Assembly (NCBI GenBank): GCA_002483465.1
Contig: DLHX01000012.1
Span: 155,596-219,595, forward strand
DNA length: 64,000 bases
From: Micavibrio sp. UBA7657
GTDB lineage: Bacteria > Pseudomonadota > Alphaproteobacteria > Micavibrionales > Micavibrionaceae
Direction: 5' to 3'
Below are positions 8,432 through 16,571 of this stretch, in pieces (positions within the stretch are counted from its first letter, which is position 1; every line of letters begins with the position of its first letter). The translations under genes and the position numbers were made by a program. The notes beneath the pieces are model-generated. The model was not told the origin of the DNA and did no database searches. It was given only the letters and a program-made list of their open reading frames with translations.

Positions 8432-9601
8432 TTAGTTGATGGTTTTGCCTGCGCCGTCCGCGCCGCCGCTGTGAAGCAGCAGGAAGTCGGAATATTCAGG
8501 CTGCGGGAAAGCATGGTTGCCGTCGGCGATTTCCCTTTCAGCCAGCGCGAAAATCCGGGCCATGTTGGCGGCGAACAAGCGTTGACCCGCGTCAGTCAGC
8601 ATCTGCCGCTGACAGATATCGTTCAGGAAATCCACGATGTCCTTGGGGAAGGCCTGCTCTTCGCCCATTTCACGCTTATACAAACCTGTCTCATACGTCG
8701 TGACATTGTAATCAAGCCCCGCCGACGTGCCGATATCGGCTTCATGCAGGATTGCGCACATCATGGTGAGATCGGCGTCCCTTTGCAGCGGCTCAAGGTC
8801 CTCATCGAGATTAAGCGGCCCGGTCTTTCTCTTCTGGCCGAGGAAGTGATAGCGGTAGGCCGATTTCATCTGGTTCACTGGATTGGCCGGATCGCCGAGC
8901 GGCGCGACATCCGTGCACAGGAGCATAACGCGCAGTTTTTCCAGGTCGGCATAATCGAGGCCGCAGGCCTCGAGATACGGGAAGGCCAGCTTGAACGCGC
9001 GGCGCTCTAACCTGCCCGGTTCGAAGACGCCCTTGATCGTGTTGCCCCTGCCGTCATGGCCGAGATCGTGGATGCAGGCGGCGATCATCAGCATGCCGAT
9101 TTTTTTGCAATTGAATGTCTGATCGGTGCCTTCATAAATATTATTATGCATGGCGATCAGGCGCGCCGTCTGGAACAGAACTTTTTTGTAATGAAGATTG
9201 TTGTGATACGGCAGATTGTTTTCAACCTCGCCCAGAACGCTCGCAGCCAAGACAGCCCGCGCTATTTCCGGCGGCATATTGGTGCCCAGATATTTTGCCG
9301 CGAAGATCGCCAGCGCCGAAAGGCTGGGTGCGCGCTCGGCGATGTGCCAGCGCAAGAGCATCGCCACGCTCTGCTGCGTCAGTCCTTCCGCCCCGGAGGA
9401 CAGCGAGAAAATGAATTTCGCCTCGCCTTCCAGCGTTTCGATATCCTGGTCCAGCGTCTGGAGGGTTTTCCTGGTAGTCTGGTGGACGGCGTCGCGCGTG
9501 GCCCATGAAGGGTCCGGTCGGATACCATCAAAGGCGGGGCTCATGGCCCGCAAGATGGCCGCCCAGTCCATGTTATTACTATCGTCTGCAAATTCGACCA
9601 T
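8432..9601 (-). CDS. Class I (PDEase_I-type) cyclic nucleotide phosphodiesterase homologue
   Basis: 389 residues from ATG 9601; TTG starts at 9673 or nearer would lengthen the N-terminus. The core carries the two metal-binding signatures of the class I 3',5'-cyclic nucleotide phosphodiesterases: YHNNLHYKKV (HNxxH) at about 132-141 and HDLGHDGRGN (HDxxHxGxxN) at about 178-187. A later HEADIG supplies the third metal-binding Asp. The N-terminal 100 residues match nothing I recognise, and no cNMP-binding or GAF domain is visible. By family knowledge the reaction would be hydrolysis of cAMP or cGMP to the 5'-nucleotide. This class is best known from eukaryotes and is sparse in bacteria. The gene stands alone, divergent from the DAHP synthase gene. 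Confidence 0.75.
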   Translation of the reverse strand: MVEFADDSNNMDWAAILRAMSPAFDGIRPDPSWATRDAVHQTTRKTLQTLDQDIETLEGEAKFIFSLSSGAEGLTQQSVAMLLRWHIAERAPSLSALAIFAAKYLGTNMPPEIARAVLAASVLGEVENNLPYHNNLHYKKVLFQTARLIAMHNNIYEGTDQTFNCKKIGMLMIAACIHDLGHDGRGNTIKGVFEPGRLERRAFKLAFPYLEACGLDYADLEKLRVMLLCTDVAPLGDPANPVNQMKSAYRYHFLGQKRKTGPLNLDEDLEPLQRDADLTMMCAILHEADIGTSAGLDYNVTTYETGLYKREMGEEQAFPKDIVDFLNDICQRQMLTDAGQRLFAANMARIFALAEREIADGNHAFPQPEYSDFLLLHSGGADGAGKTIN

Positions 9602-9712
9602 AGGCTTTATTACCCCGTTCCCCCTCAATCTTAATAACGCAGCACTCGCCCTGACAAGCAGGAAGGTGCTCAAAACCGAAAAAATTACTGGATTATCAGA
9701 GGCCTTATTCGC

Positions 9713-9740
9713 TTGGCTAAACCCCTCGAATTGCTATATA
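9713..9740 (+). promoter_or_regulatory. Candidate sigma-70 promoter for the DAHP synthase-nadE unit
   Basis: TTGGCT at 9713-9718 and TATATA at 9735-9740, 16 bp apart. The inferred transcript start is near 9747, leaving a leader of about 35 nt. Confidence 0.55.
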
Positions 9741-9780
9741 TAAGGATAATTTTAAAGCTAAAAGGTTAACGGATTATTTT

Positions 9781-11169
9781 ATGTCCCGGAACTGGTCCCC
9801 CTCATCCTGGCGCACGAAACCGGTCTTACAGATGCCGGTTTATGACGATCAGGCAGCCCTGAAACGCATCGAAACCGAGATTTCGAGGATGCCGCCGCTT
9901 GTTTTTGCAGGCGAGGCGCGCAACCTCCAGGCCCGGCTGGGGAAGGTCGCCGAGGGACAGGCTTTCCTGCTCCAGGGCGGCGACTGCGCCGAGAGCTTCT
10001 CTGAATTCGGCGCCAATAAAATCCGCGACACGTTCCGCGTCATCCTGCAGATGGCCGTGGTCCTGACTTACGCCGGTTCTCTGCCGGTCGTGAAGCTTGG
10101 CCGCATCGCCGGGCAGTTCGCCAAGCCACGCTCGAGCGGTGAGGAAACGCAAGGCGGCGTTACGCTGCCCGCTTACCGTGGTGACAACATCAACGGTTTT
10201 GAATTCTCGAAAGAATCGCGCCGTCATGATCCTGAAAGAATGCTGAAATCCTACAACCAGTCAGCAGCGACGTTGAATTTACTCCGTGCTTTTGCCGATG
10301 GCGGTTATGCGGACCTTCACCGCGTCCATGGCTGGAACCTCGAATTCGTCAAGGACAGCCCCCTCACCAAGAGATATGAGGAGATGGCGGGCCGGATCAG
10401 TGAGGCTCTGGGCTTCATGGGTGCCTGCGGGATCAATAGCGAAACTGTCCCTGCGATCAAACAGACTGAATTCTACACCTCTCACGAAGCGCTACTCCTT
10501 AATTACGAGGAAGCGATGACCCGCGTCGATTCCACATCGGGCGAATGGTACGACACTTCGGCGCACTTCCTGTGGATCGGCGCGAGAACGCATCAACTGG
10601 ATAACGCGCAGGTCGAATTCATGCGCGGCATCAAAAACCCGATCGGTTTGAAATGCTCGCCCGATATGAAGACAGATGAATTGCTGAAACTGATCGATGC
10701 GCTGAACCCTGACAATATCCCGGGCCGCCTGACCTTGATCGCCCGCATGGGTCACGAAAAAGCCGAAGCAAGCCTGCCGCCGATTATCCGCGCGGTGAAA
10801 AAAGAAGGCCGCTCCGTCGTCTGGTCCTGTGACCCGATGCACGGCAACACGATCAAATCGACGACGGGTTACAAGACCCGCCGCTTTGAGCATATTTTGT
10901 CCGAAGTCAAAACCTTCTTTGAAGTTCACAAAGCAGAAGGCACACACCCCGGCGGCGTTCATTTCGAAATGACCGGCCAGAACGTGACCGAATGCGTTGG
11001 CGGCGCCGAGAAAATCACGGACGAGGATTTATCGAGCCGTTACCACACGGCCTGCGATCCACGCCTGAATGCGAACCAGGCATTGGAACTCGCGTTTCTT
11101 CTCGCGGATGAATTAAAGGGCCTCCGACAAGGCGGCTATCTTTCAACGGCGGCTGCAGCGGCGGAATAA
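9781..11169 (+). CDS. 3-deoxy-7-phosphoheptulonate (DAHP) synthase, class II
   Basis: Condenses phosphoenolpyruvate and erythrose 4-phosphate to DAHP, opening the shikimate pathway. At 462 residues it has class II (plant/mycobacterial type) length, much longer than AroFGH class I enzymes. Diagnostic blocks are QGGDCAESF at 65-73 (Cys69 is a metal ligand), AKPRSS, the RMGHEKAE segment, WSCDPMHGNT and GGVHFEMTGQNVTEC. The extra N-terminal regulatory helices of the mycobacterial enzyme are not obvious. The stop codon shares one base with the nadE start, so the two are cotranscribed, although the pathways are unrelated. Confidence 0.93.
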   Translation: MSRNWSPSSWRTKPVLQMPVYDDQAALKRIETEISRMPPLVFAGEARNLQARLGKVAEGQAFLLQGGDCAESFSEFGANKIRDTFRVILQMAVVLTYAGSLPVVKLGRIAGQFAKPRSSGEETQGGVTLPAYRGDNINGFEFSKESRRHDPERMLKSYNQSAATLNLLRAFADGGYADLHRVHGWNLEFVKDSPLTKRYEEMAGRISEALGFMGACGINSETVPAIKQTEFYTSHEALLLNYEEAMTRVDSTSGEWYDTSAHFLWIGARTHQLDNAQVEFMRGIKNPIGLKCSPDMKTDELLKLIDALNPDNIPGRLTLIARMGHEKAEASLPPIIRAVKKEGRSVVWSCDPMHGNTIKSTTGYKTRRFEHILSEVKTFFEVHKAEGTHPGGVHFEMTGQNVTECVGGAEKITDEDLSSRYHTACDPRLNANQALELAFLLADELKGLRQGGYLSTAAAAAE

Positions 11170-12833
11170 TGACATCAAAGCTTCATATTTCGCTCGCCCA
11201 GATGAACCCCATCGTGGGCGGCCTCGACTATAATTTCAAAAAGATTTGCACCATCTGGGATTCCGTTCCGAAAAACACAGACCTTGTCGTGTTTCCTGAG
11301 ATGGCGGTGTGCGGTTACCCGCCCGAGGATTTGGTTCTCAATCAATCCTTCCTCGACGAGGTTAAAAAATGCGTCGAGAAGCTCGTGGCTTTCAGCAAGG
11401 ATAAGGCGGCGGCCATCATCCCTGCGCCGTGGGTGATTGACGGGCAGATCCACAATGTCATGCACATGATCGAGAACGGCAAGATTACGGCGACGCAATC
11501 CAAGCATCATCTGCCGAATTACGGCGTCTTCGACGAAGCCCGCGTTTTTACCGCCGGGCCGCTGCCGGACCCAATAAAATTCCGGGGTTTTTCGCTTGGC
11601 CTGATGCTGTGCGAGGATATGTGGTATCCGAAAATCGCGAAGCACCTGAAAAAAAGCGGCGCGGAGATTCTCGTTGTGCCGAACGCCTCCCCTTTTGAAA
11701 GCGGCAAGAAAGCCGTACGCCACAAGCTCGCCGCCGACCGCGTCAAGGAAACAGGCTTGCCGCTCATTTACGTGCACCAGGTTGGCGGACAGGATGAACT
11801 GATTTTTGATGGCGGCTCATTCGTTATGAATGAAAAAGGTCATATCCTGCTCGAGGGCGACCAGTTCGCCGAACAGACCTATCACGTGCTGCTTGAGAAA
11901 AACGACAAGGGTATCATTTTCGGCGGCGTTGAAAATTCCGCCGCGCCGTTCTCGCCGCAGGAAGAAATTTATCAGGCACTGATGCTGGGCCTTCGCGATT
12001 ACATCGGCAAAAATAATTTTCCCGGCATTATTATTGGTCTTTCGGGCGGCATCGACAGCGCCTTGTCTGCCGCGATTGCGGTCGATGCGTTGGGGCCGGA
12101 GCGCGTTCACGGCATTATGATGCCTTCGATTTTCACTTCAAGCGTTAGCATCGCCGATGCGCAGGCGCTCGCAAAAAATCTCGGCATACAGGTCGATGAA
12201 ATCTCCATCGAAAAAACCGTCGATGCGTTGCAGGGTGTTTTAAGCCCGCATCTCAAAAACGCCCCGCCAACGACCTTTGAAAACATTCAGCCTCGCGCGC
12301 GCGGGATCATTCTTATGGCGCTGTCGAATGCTTCGGGGAAAATGGTTCTCTCCACCGGCAACAAATCCGAAATGGCGGTGGGATATGCCACGCTTTACGG
12401 CGATATGTGCGGCGGGTTCAACGTGCTGAAGGATGTTTACAAGACGCAAGTGTACGAGCTTTCGAACTGGCGCAACAAGCACAGACCGCGCGGTGCCTTT
12501 GGCCCCACCGGCGTGGCTATCCCGCAAAACTCCATCAACCGCGCCCCGACGGCGGAATTGCGCGAGAACCAGACGGACCAGGACACGCTGCCGCCCTATG
12601 AAACGCTGGATGCCATCTTAAAACTGCTGGTCGAGGAGGAACTGAGCGTCAACGAGATCGTTATCCTTGGCCATGACCGCGACACCGTTCTCAAAATATG
12701 GTCCATGGTGGACCGGGCCGAATATAAACGCCGGCAGGCCTCACCGGGCATCAAAATCACCCGCCGCGCCTTTGGCCGCGACCGCCGCTACCCCATCACG
12801 AACCATTTCGTGAAAATCATTGAAAAAAGCTGA
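11169..12833 (+). CDS. nadE: Glutamine-dependent NAD+ synthetase
   Basis: Converts deamido-NAD+ (nicotinate adenine dinucleotide) to NAD+ with ATP, using glutamine as ammonia source. The 554-residue two-domain form has an N-terminal nitrilase-type glutaminase with the triad Glu44 (FPEMAVCGYPPEDL), Lys112 (KHHLPNYGVFDE) and Cys148 (LCEDMW). The C-terminal ATP pyrophosphatase domain has the PP-loop SGGIDS at 292-297 and STGNKSEMAVGY. Both catalytic sets are intact, so it should not need free ammonia. Its start overlaps the preceding stop by one base. Confidence 0.94.
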   Translation: MTSKLHISLAQMNPIVGGLDYNFKKICTIWDSVPKNTDLVVFPEMAVCGYPPEDLVLNQSFLDEVKKCVEKLVAFSKDKAAAIIPAPWVIDGQIHNVMHMIENGKITATQSKHHLPNYGVFDEARVFTAGPLPDPIKFRGFSLGLMLCEDMWYPKIAKHLKKSGAEILVVPNASPFESGKKAVRHKLAADRVKETGLPLIYVHQVGGQDELIFDGGSFVMNEKGHILLEGDQFAEQTYHVLLEKNDKGIIFGGVENSAAPFSPQEEIYQALMLGLRDYIGKNNFPGIIIGLSGGIDSALSAAIAVDALGPERVHGIMMPSIFTSSVSIADAQALAKNLGIQVDEISIEKTVDALQGVLSPHLKNAPPTTFENIQPRARGIILMALSNASGKMVLSTGNKSEMAVGYATLYGDMCGGFNVLKDVYKTQVYELSNWRNKHRPRGAFGPTGVAIPQNSINRAPTAELRENQTDQDTLPPYETLDAILKLLVEEELSVNEIVILGHDRDTVLKIWSMVDRAEYKRRQASPGIKITRRAFGRDRRYPITNHFVKIIEKS

Positions 12834-12867
12834 TCCAGCCGCTATTTAGAGACCTCAAAGGAGTTTC

Positions 12868-14202
12868 ATGACCGTTCGCGTTCGTTTCGCCCCCTCGCCC
12901 ACCGGGATGCTGCATATCGGCAATGCCCGCACGGCGCTTATTACCTGGCTGTTTGCGCGGCATAACGATGGTTACTTCCTGCTGCGTATCGACGACACGG
13001 ACCTGGAGCGTTCAAAAGTCGAATACGAACAGGCGATTGAAGAGAGCCTGGCATGGCTCGGCCTGCCGTGGGACGAAAAGACCAACCAGAAGCTCCGTTT
13101 AGAGCGCTACAAGGACCACATCCAGAAGCTGAAGGATTCCGGTCGCCTGTACCCCTGCTATGAAACGGCGGAGGAACTGGCGCTGAAGCGTAAATCACAG
13201 CTCGGGCGCGGCCTGCCGCCGATTTACGATCGCGGCGCGCTGAGCATGACCGACGCGCAGAAACAACAATACGAAGCCGAAGGTCGCAAGGCGCACTGGC
13301 GCTTTAAACTCGAACACAAGCCCATCGAGTGGAACGACCTCATACGCGGCCCGGTGAAATTTGACGGTGCGCAACTTTCTGATACGGTTGCCATCCGCGA
13401 AGACGGCAGCCCGCTTTATCACCTCTGCTCCGTCATTGATGATATCGATTTTAAAATCACGCATGTCGTGCGCGGCGAGGACCATGTCTCTAACACAGCA
13501 ACGCATATCCAGATGTTCGAGGCGCTGGGTGCGAAGCCGCCGGAATTCGTGCACCTGCCGCTTATCTCCGACACCGAAGGCGGCAAGTTATCCAAACGCC
13601 TTGGAAGCCTGAGCATGAAGGAAATCAAGGAAAATGAGGGGCTGGAGCCGATGGCGGTCAATAGTTTGCTCGCCCGTCTCGGTACGTCCGACCCTATCGA
13701 TGCGTTCGCGGATCTGAAGCCTTTGATAGAGAATTTTGATTTCTCGAAATTTTCTCGCGGCACGCCGAAATTCGATCCGGACGAACTGCTGCGCCTTAAT
13801 TCAAAAATCATTCATGAAACAAAATTCAGCGATGTGAAAGCACGCCTTGCTACTTTGGGGCTGACCGGCATCGACGAAGAATTTTGGAACGCCGTGCGCG
13901 CGAACCTTGGAAAGTTAGATGACATCAAGGAATGGTGGCATGTCGCCAAGGGCCCCGTGCAACCGAAAATCGAGGAGCCGGATTTCATCAAGGAAGCCGC
14001 GACGTTACTCCCCGCTGCGCCGTGGGATAACAATACATGGACTGTCTGGACGAATGCGGTGAAAGACAAAACCGGGCGCAAAGGCAAACAATTGTTCATG
14101 CCGCTGCGCCAGGCGATTACAGGCATGGATCACGGGCCGGAACTTGCAGGATTACTCCCGCTTATCGGTCCTGAAATTGTAAAGAAGCGTCTTGCCGCTT
14201 AA
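12868..14202 (+). CDS. gltX: Glutamate--tRNA ligase
   Basis: Class I aminoacyl-tRNA synthetase charging tRNA-Glu, and in many Alphaproteobacteria also tRNA-Gln as a substrate for GatCAB. It has 444 residues with HIGN at 16-19, DDTDLERS near 42-49, RGEDHVSNT at about 202-210 and KLSKR at 240-244, followed by a helical anticodon-binding region. A strong AAAGGAG lies six bases before the ATG. Alphaproteobacteria often carry two gltX paralogues, and this window cannot show which this is. Its 3' end overlaps a small gene on the other strand by 4 bp. Confidence 0.93.
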   Translation: MTVRVRFAPSPTGMLHIGNARTALITWLFARHNDGYFLLRIDDTDLERSKVEYEQAIEESLAWLGLPWDEKTNQKLRLERYKDHIQKLKDSGRLYPCYETAEELALKRKSQLGRGLPPIYDRGALSMTDAQKQQYEAEGRKAHWRFKLEHKPIEWNDLIRGPVKFDGAQLSDTVAIREDGSPLYHLCSVIDDIDFKITHVVRGEDHVSNTATHIQMFEALGAKPPEFVHLPLISDTEGGKLSKRLGSLSMKEIKENEGLEPMAVNSLLARLGTSDPIDAFADLKPLIENFDFSKFSRGTPKFDPDELLRLNSKIIHETKFSDVKARLATLGLTGIDEEFWNAVRANLGKLDDIKEWWHVAKGPVQPKIEEPDFIKEAATLLPAAPWDNNTWTVWTNAVKDKTGRKGKQLFMPLRQAITGMDHGPELAGLLPLIGPEIVKKRLAA

Positions 14203-14438
14203 GTGCGCGCGGTTTTGCGAAGAAGAACCAGGAAGCTTTCGAGTTTTTTCACATCGAGCAAAGTCGCTTCGGGCCAGAGCAGTTTTACGGTGTTCTGGAA
14301 CGTTTCAAACCCTTCGATGAAGAGATGGTCGCAGAGCAGAACCTTACGCTTGGCGCTCAGCGTCGCGAATTCCTCGATGATGCTGAAAGGCTGCTGGGCC
14401 TGTTTCAGAAGATCGTCGCCGCCCTCATACCGTGCCAT
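14199..14438 (-). CDS. Small protein of unknown function (79 aa)
   Basis: Lies on the opposite strand between gltX and trmJ. It starts at ATG 14438 with AGGGGT a few bases upstream and ends overlapping the gltX stop by 4 bp. The product is predicted alpha-helical and soluble, with a conserved-looking centre (IIEEFATLSAKRKVLLCDHLFIEGFETFQN) and a basic tail. No family was recognised. The good ribosome site and the lack of any competing gene across most of its length support it as real. Confidence 0.5.
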   Translation of the reverse strand: MARYEGGDDLLKQAQQPFSIIEEFATLSAKRKVLLCDHLFIEGFETFQNTVKLLWPEATLLDVKKLESFLVLLRKTART

Positions 14439-14593
14439 GGCTTTACCCCTGTCCTTAATCTCAATAGATTATCATTCCAATCTACCCTATTTTTGGCAAT
14501 AAGAGAACTAAAGCGCGTTTTATTGTTTTAAATCAATATCTTACAATATTAACGTTATGTAAATCATTTTGGCGAAATTGTGACGAAAGTACT

Positions 14594-15316
14594 ATGAAGG
14601 ACACTCCTGCCATCATCCTTGTCCGGCCCCAGATGGGCGAAAATATCGGCGCGGCGGCGCGCGCGATGCTGAATTTCGGCCTCACGGATCTGCGTATTGT
14701 GACGCCGCGCGACGGCTGGCCGAGCCAGGCGGCAATCGATATGTCCGCCGGTGCGCTGGAGATCATGCCGGAGGTAAAGGTTTTTGAAACGCTTACGGAT
14801 GCCGTCAGGGATCTGCATTTCCTGTTCGCCACCACCGCCCGCCCCCGCGACATGGTGAAGCCTGTCTATACGCCTGCCGCGGCGATTGAAGAAACATTCA
14901 AAAAGAAAAACCAGAAAATCGGTTTTGTGTTCGGGCCGGAACGCTCGGGCCTTGAGAATGACGACGTCGCACTGTGCCACGCCATTCTTACCATGAAAAC
15001 CAATCCCGATTTTTCATCGATCAATATCGCGGCGTCGGTGATGGTGATCTGTTACGAATGGATGGCGCGGCAGTCGGATAATAATGTTGTCACGCCGACG
15101 AATGCCAGTTTTCCCGCCGAACATGAAAAGCTTGAGGAGTTACTCGTCCGGCTTGAGATTGACCTCGATACAGGCGGTTTTTTTCGCGCACCCGACCAGA
15201 AACCGACAATGATCCGCAACATCCGCAATCTTTTCACCCGCACCGGCATGACCGACCAGGAAGTGCGCACCTTTCACGGCATGCTCTCGGCCCTGACGGG
15301 CAAGAATAAAAGCTGA
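14594..15316 (+). CDS. trmJ: tRNA/rRNA 2'-O-methyltransferase, TrmJ-like (SPOUT)
   Basis: SPOUT methyltransferase expected to methylate the ribose of nucleotide 32 in the tRNA anticodon loop using S-adenosylmethionine. It has 240 residues. Motif 1 spans R11 to M25 (RPQM..NIGAAARAM), motif 2 is FGPERSGL at 113-120 and motif 3 is SSINIAASVM at 141-150, together forming the trefoil-knot SAM site. The C-terminal helical extension is typical of TrmJ, and the absence of an L30e domain separates it from RlmB/TrmH paralogues. The N-terminal 'VRP..GENIGA' pattern is diagnostic for TrmJ. Confidence 0.85.
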   Translation: MKDTPAIILVRPQMGENIGAAARAMLNFGLTDLRIVTPRDGWPSQAAIDMSAGALEIMPEVKVFETLTDAVRDLHFLFATTARPRDMVKPVYTPAAAIEETFKKKNQKIGFVFGPERSGLENDDVALCHAILTMKTNPDFSSINIAASVMVICYEWMARQSDNNVVTPTNASFPAEHEKLEELLVRLEIDLDTGGFFRAPDQKPTMIRNIRNLFTRTGMTDQEVRTFHGMLSALTGKNKS

Positions 15317-15682
15317 TTACAGGCTGGGGGTGTCCGGCTCAGAAGTTTTGCTGGCAGCAAGCAGACGATCAATCAAAGCTCGCGTTTCCGATTTATATTT
15401 TCCCATCGGCATGGCATTTTCTAAAATTTCTATCGGCAACCGCGCATAACGAAGCTTATTTCTTCCCGCAGTCATGATAAAAATACCTGTATTGGCGTCG
15501 ACTCCATCCTGCACTGACGCCGGGCCCAGGAAGTGCGTAACAAGGTATTGCTTGCTGGTTTTCTTTTTGCCTTTTTCGGGATCCTCGTTGTCCTCCTCAA
15601 AGATGTCTATGACCTGCATGAGCATGTCTCCGACCTGAATGCAGTCGGCAGTGTTTTCGTATTTTTTCAATGCCTCATCCAT
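15317..15682 (-). CDS. Protein of unknown function (121 aa)
   Basis: Acidic soluble protein with a short N-terminal helix, a beta-rich central part (IQVGDMLMQVIDIFEEDNED then KQYLVTHFLG) and a C-terminal helix. A small beta-barrel fold is possible. No domain family was recognised. It ends directly against the trmJ stop on the other strand. Codon usage is less GC-biased than its neighbours, so it may be an accessory gene. Confidence 0.55.
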   Translation of the reverse strand: MDEALKKYENTADCIQVGDMLMQVIDIFEEDNEDPEKGKKKTSKQYLVTHFLGPASVQDGVDANTGIFIMTAGRNKLRYARLPIEILENAMPMGKYKSETRALIDRLLAASKTSEPDTPSL

Positions 15683-15753
15683 AGCGCTGACTTTCCTGTT
15701 CCCTGTATATCTAAACTTTAGAAAATATAATATGGAAACATTGTTTCGGGCAA

Positions 15754-15787
15754 TAAAAAAAGCCGCCAGAACATGGCGGCTTTTTTG
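15754..15787 (-). terminator. Rho-independent terminator after rpsD
   Basis: A-run, AGCCGCCA, loop GAACA, TGGCGGCT, T-run. The palindrome begins about 15 bp past the rpsD stop. The symmetric A/T tails mean it could act in both directions. Confidence 0.9.
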
Positions 15788-15801
15788 AAAACTGATTTCG
15801 A

Positions 15802-16419
15802 TTAACGCGAATAGAATTCGACGACCAGGTGCGGCTCCATCTGAACTGCGTAAGGAACTTCGTCGAGCTTCGGAACGCGCAGGTACGTCGCCTTGAACGC
15901 GGCGACATCAACCGATACGTATTCAGGAATTTCGCGCTCGGCCAGTTGCACGGCGGCAATAACCATCGGCAGTTGACGGGATTTTTCCTTCACTTCAACA
16001 ACGTCGCCCTCTTTCAAGAGGTAAGACGGGATGTTGACGCGCTTGCCGTTCACCGTGACATGGTTGTGGTTGATGAACTGACGCGCAGCGAAAACGGTCG
16101 GTACGAACTTGGCGCGGTAAACAACCGCATCCAGGCGGCGCTCGAGCAGGCCGATCAGGTTCTGACCGGTGTCGCCTTTCATGCGCGATGCTTCATGGTA
16201 GTAACCACGGAACTGACGCTCGCCGATATTGCCGTAGTAACCGCGGAGCTTTTGCTTCGCGCGGAGCTGCGTGCCGTAGTCGGTCGGCTTGCCGCGTCGG
16301 GCACCGTGCATGCCGGGGCCGGTCTGGCGTGTATTGACGGGGGATTTCGGACGGCCCCAGAGGTTTTCACCCAGGCGGCGGTCGATCTTGTGTTTGGATT
16401 GTAAACGCTTACCACTCAT
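15802..16419 (-). CDS. rpsD: 30S ribosomal protein S4
   Basis: Primary 16S rRNA-binding protein that nucleates assembly of the 30S body; its S4 domain contacts RNA. The 205-residue length from ATG 16419 is normal. A longer frame reaches 16485 but lacks the family's N-terminus, and AAAAGGAAAAAG lies before the chosen ATG. It opens with MSGKRLQSKHKIDRRLGENLWG, and the S4 RNA-binding fold (LERRLDAVVYRAKF..AARQFINHNHVTVNGKRVNIPSYLL) spans about 94-136. It is monocistronic here, as in many Alphaproteobacteria, and not within the rpoA operon. Confidence 0.96.
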   Translation of the reverse strand: MSGKRLQSKHKIDRRLGENLWGRPKSPVNTRQTGPGMHGARRGKPTDYGTQLRAKQKLRGYYGNIGERQFRGYYHEASRMKGDTGQNLIGLLERRLDAVVYRAKFVPTVFAARQFINHNHVTVNGKRVNIPSYLLKEGDVVEVKEKSRQLPMVIAAVQLAEREIPEYVSVDVAAFKATYLRVPKLDEVPYAVQMEPHLVVEFYSR

Positions 16420-16491
16420 AGTTCTTTTTCCTTTTCTTGTCCCGGCGGACCAATTTGGTTTGAAGGAGCGAACAATTCCGCTCAATCAACG

Positions 16492-16509
16492 GGGGGTCAA
16501 AAGACCCCC
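16492..16509. other. Hairpin between the GT39 gene and rpsD
   Basis: GGGGGTC, loop AAAA, GACCCCC form a perfect 7-bp stem downstream of the GT39 gene and upstream of rpsD. It could end the GT39 transcript, but no U-run follows on either strand. Confidence 0.5.
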
Positions 16510-16571
16510 TCTTTCCCGGGAATGGCGGGACTATAAGGATTTGGCGGTTAAAGTCAATAAATTAGCCCTTT

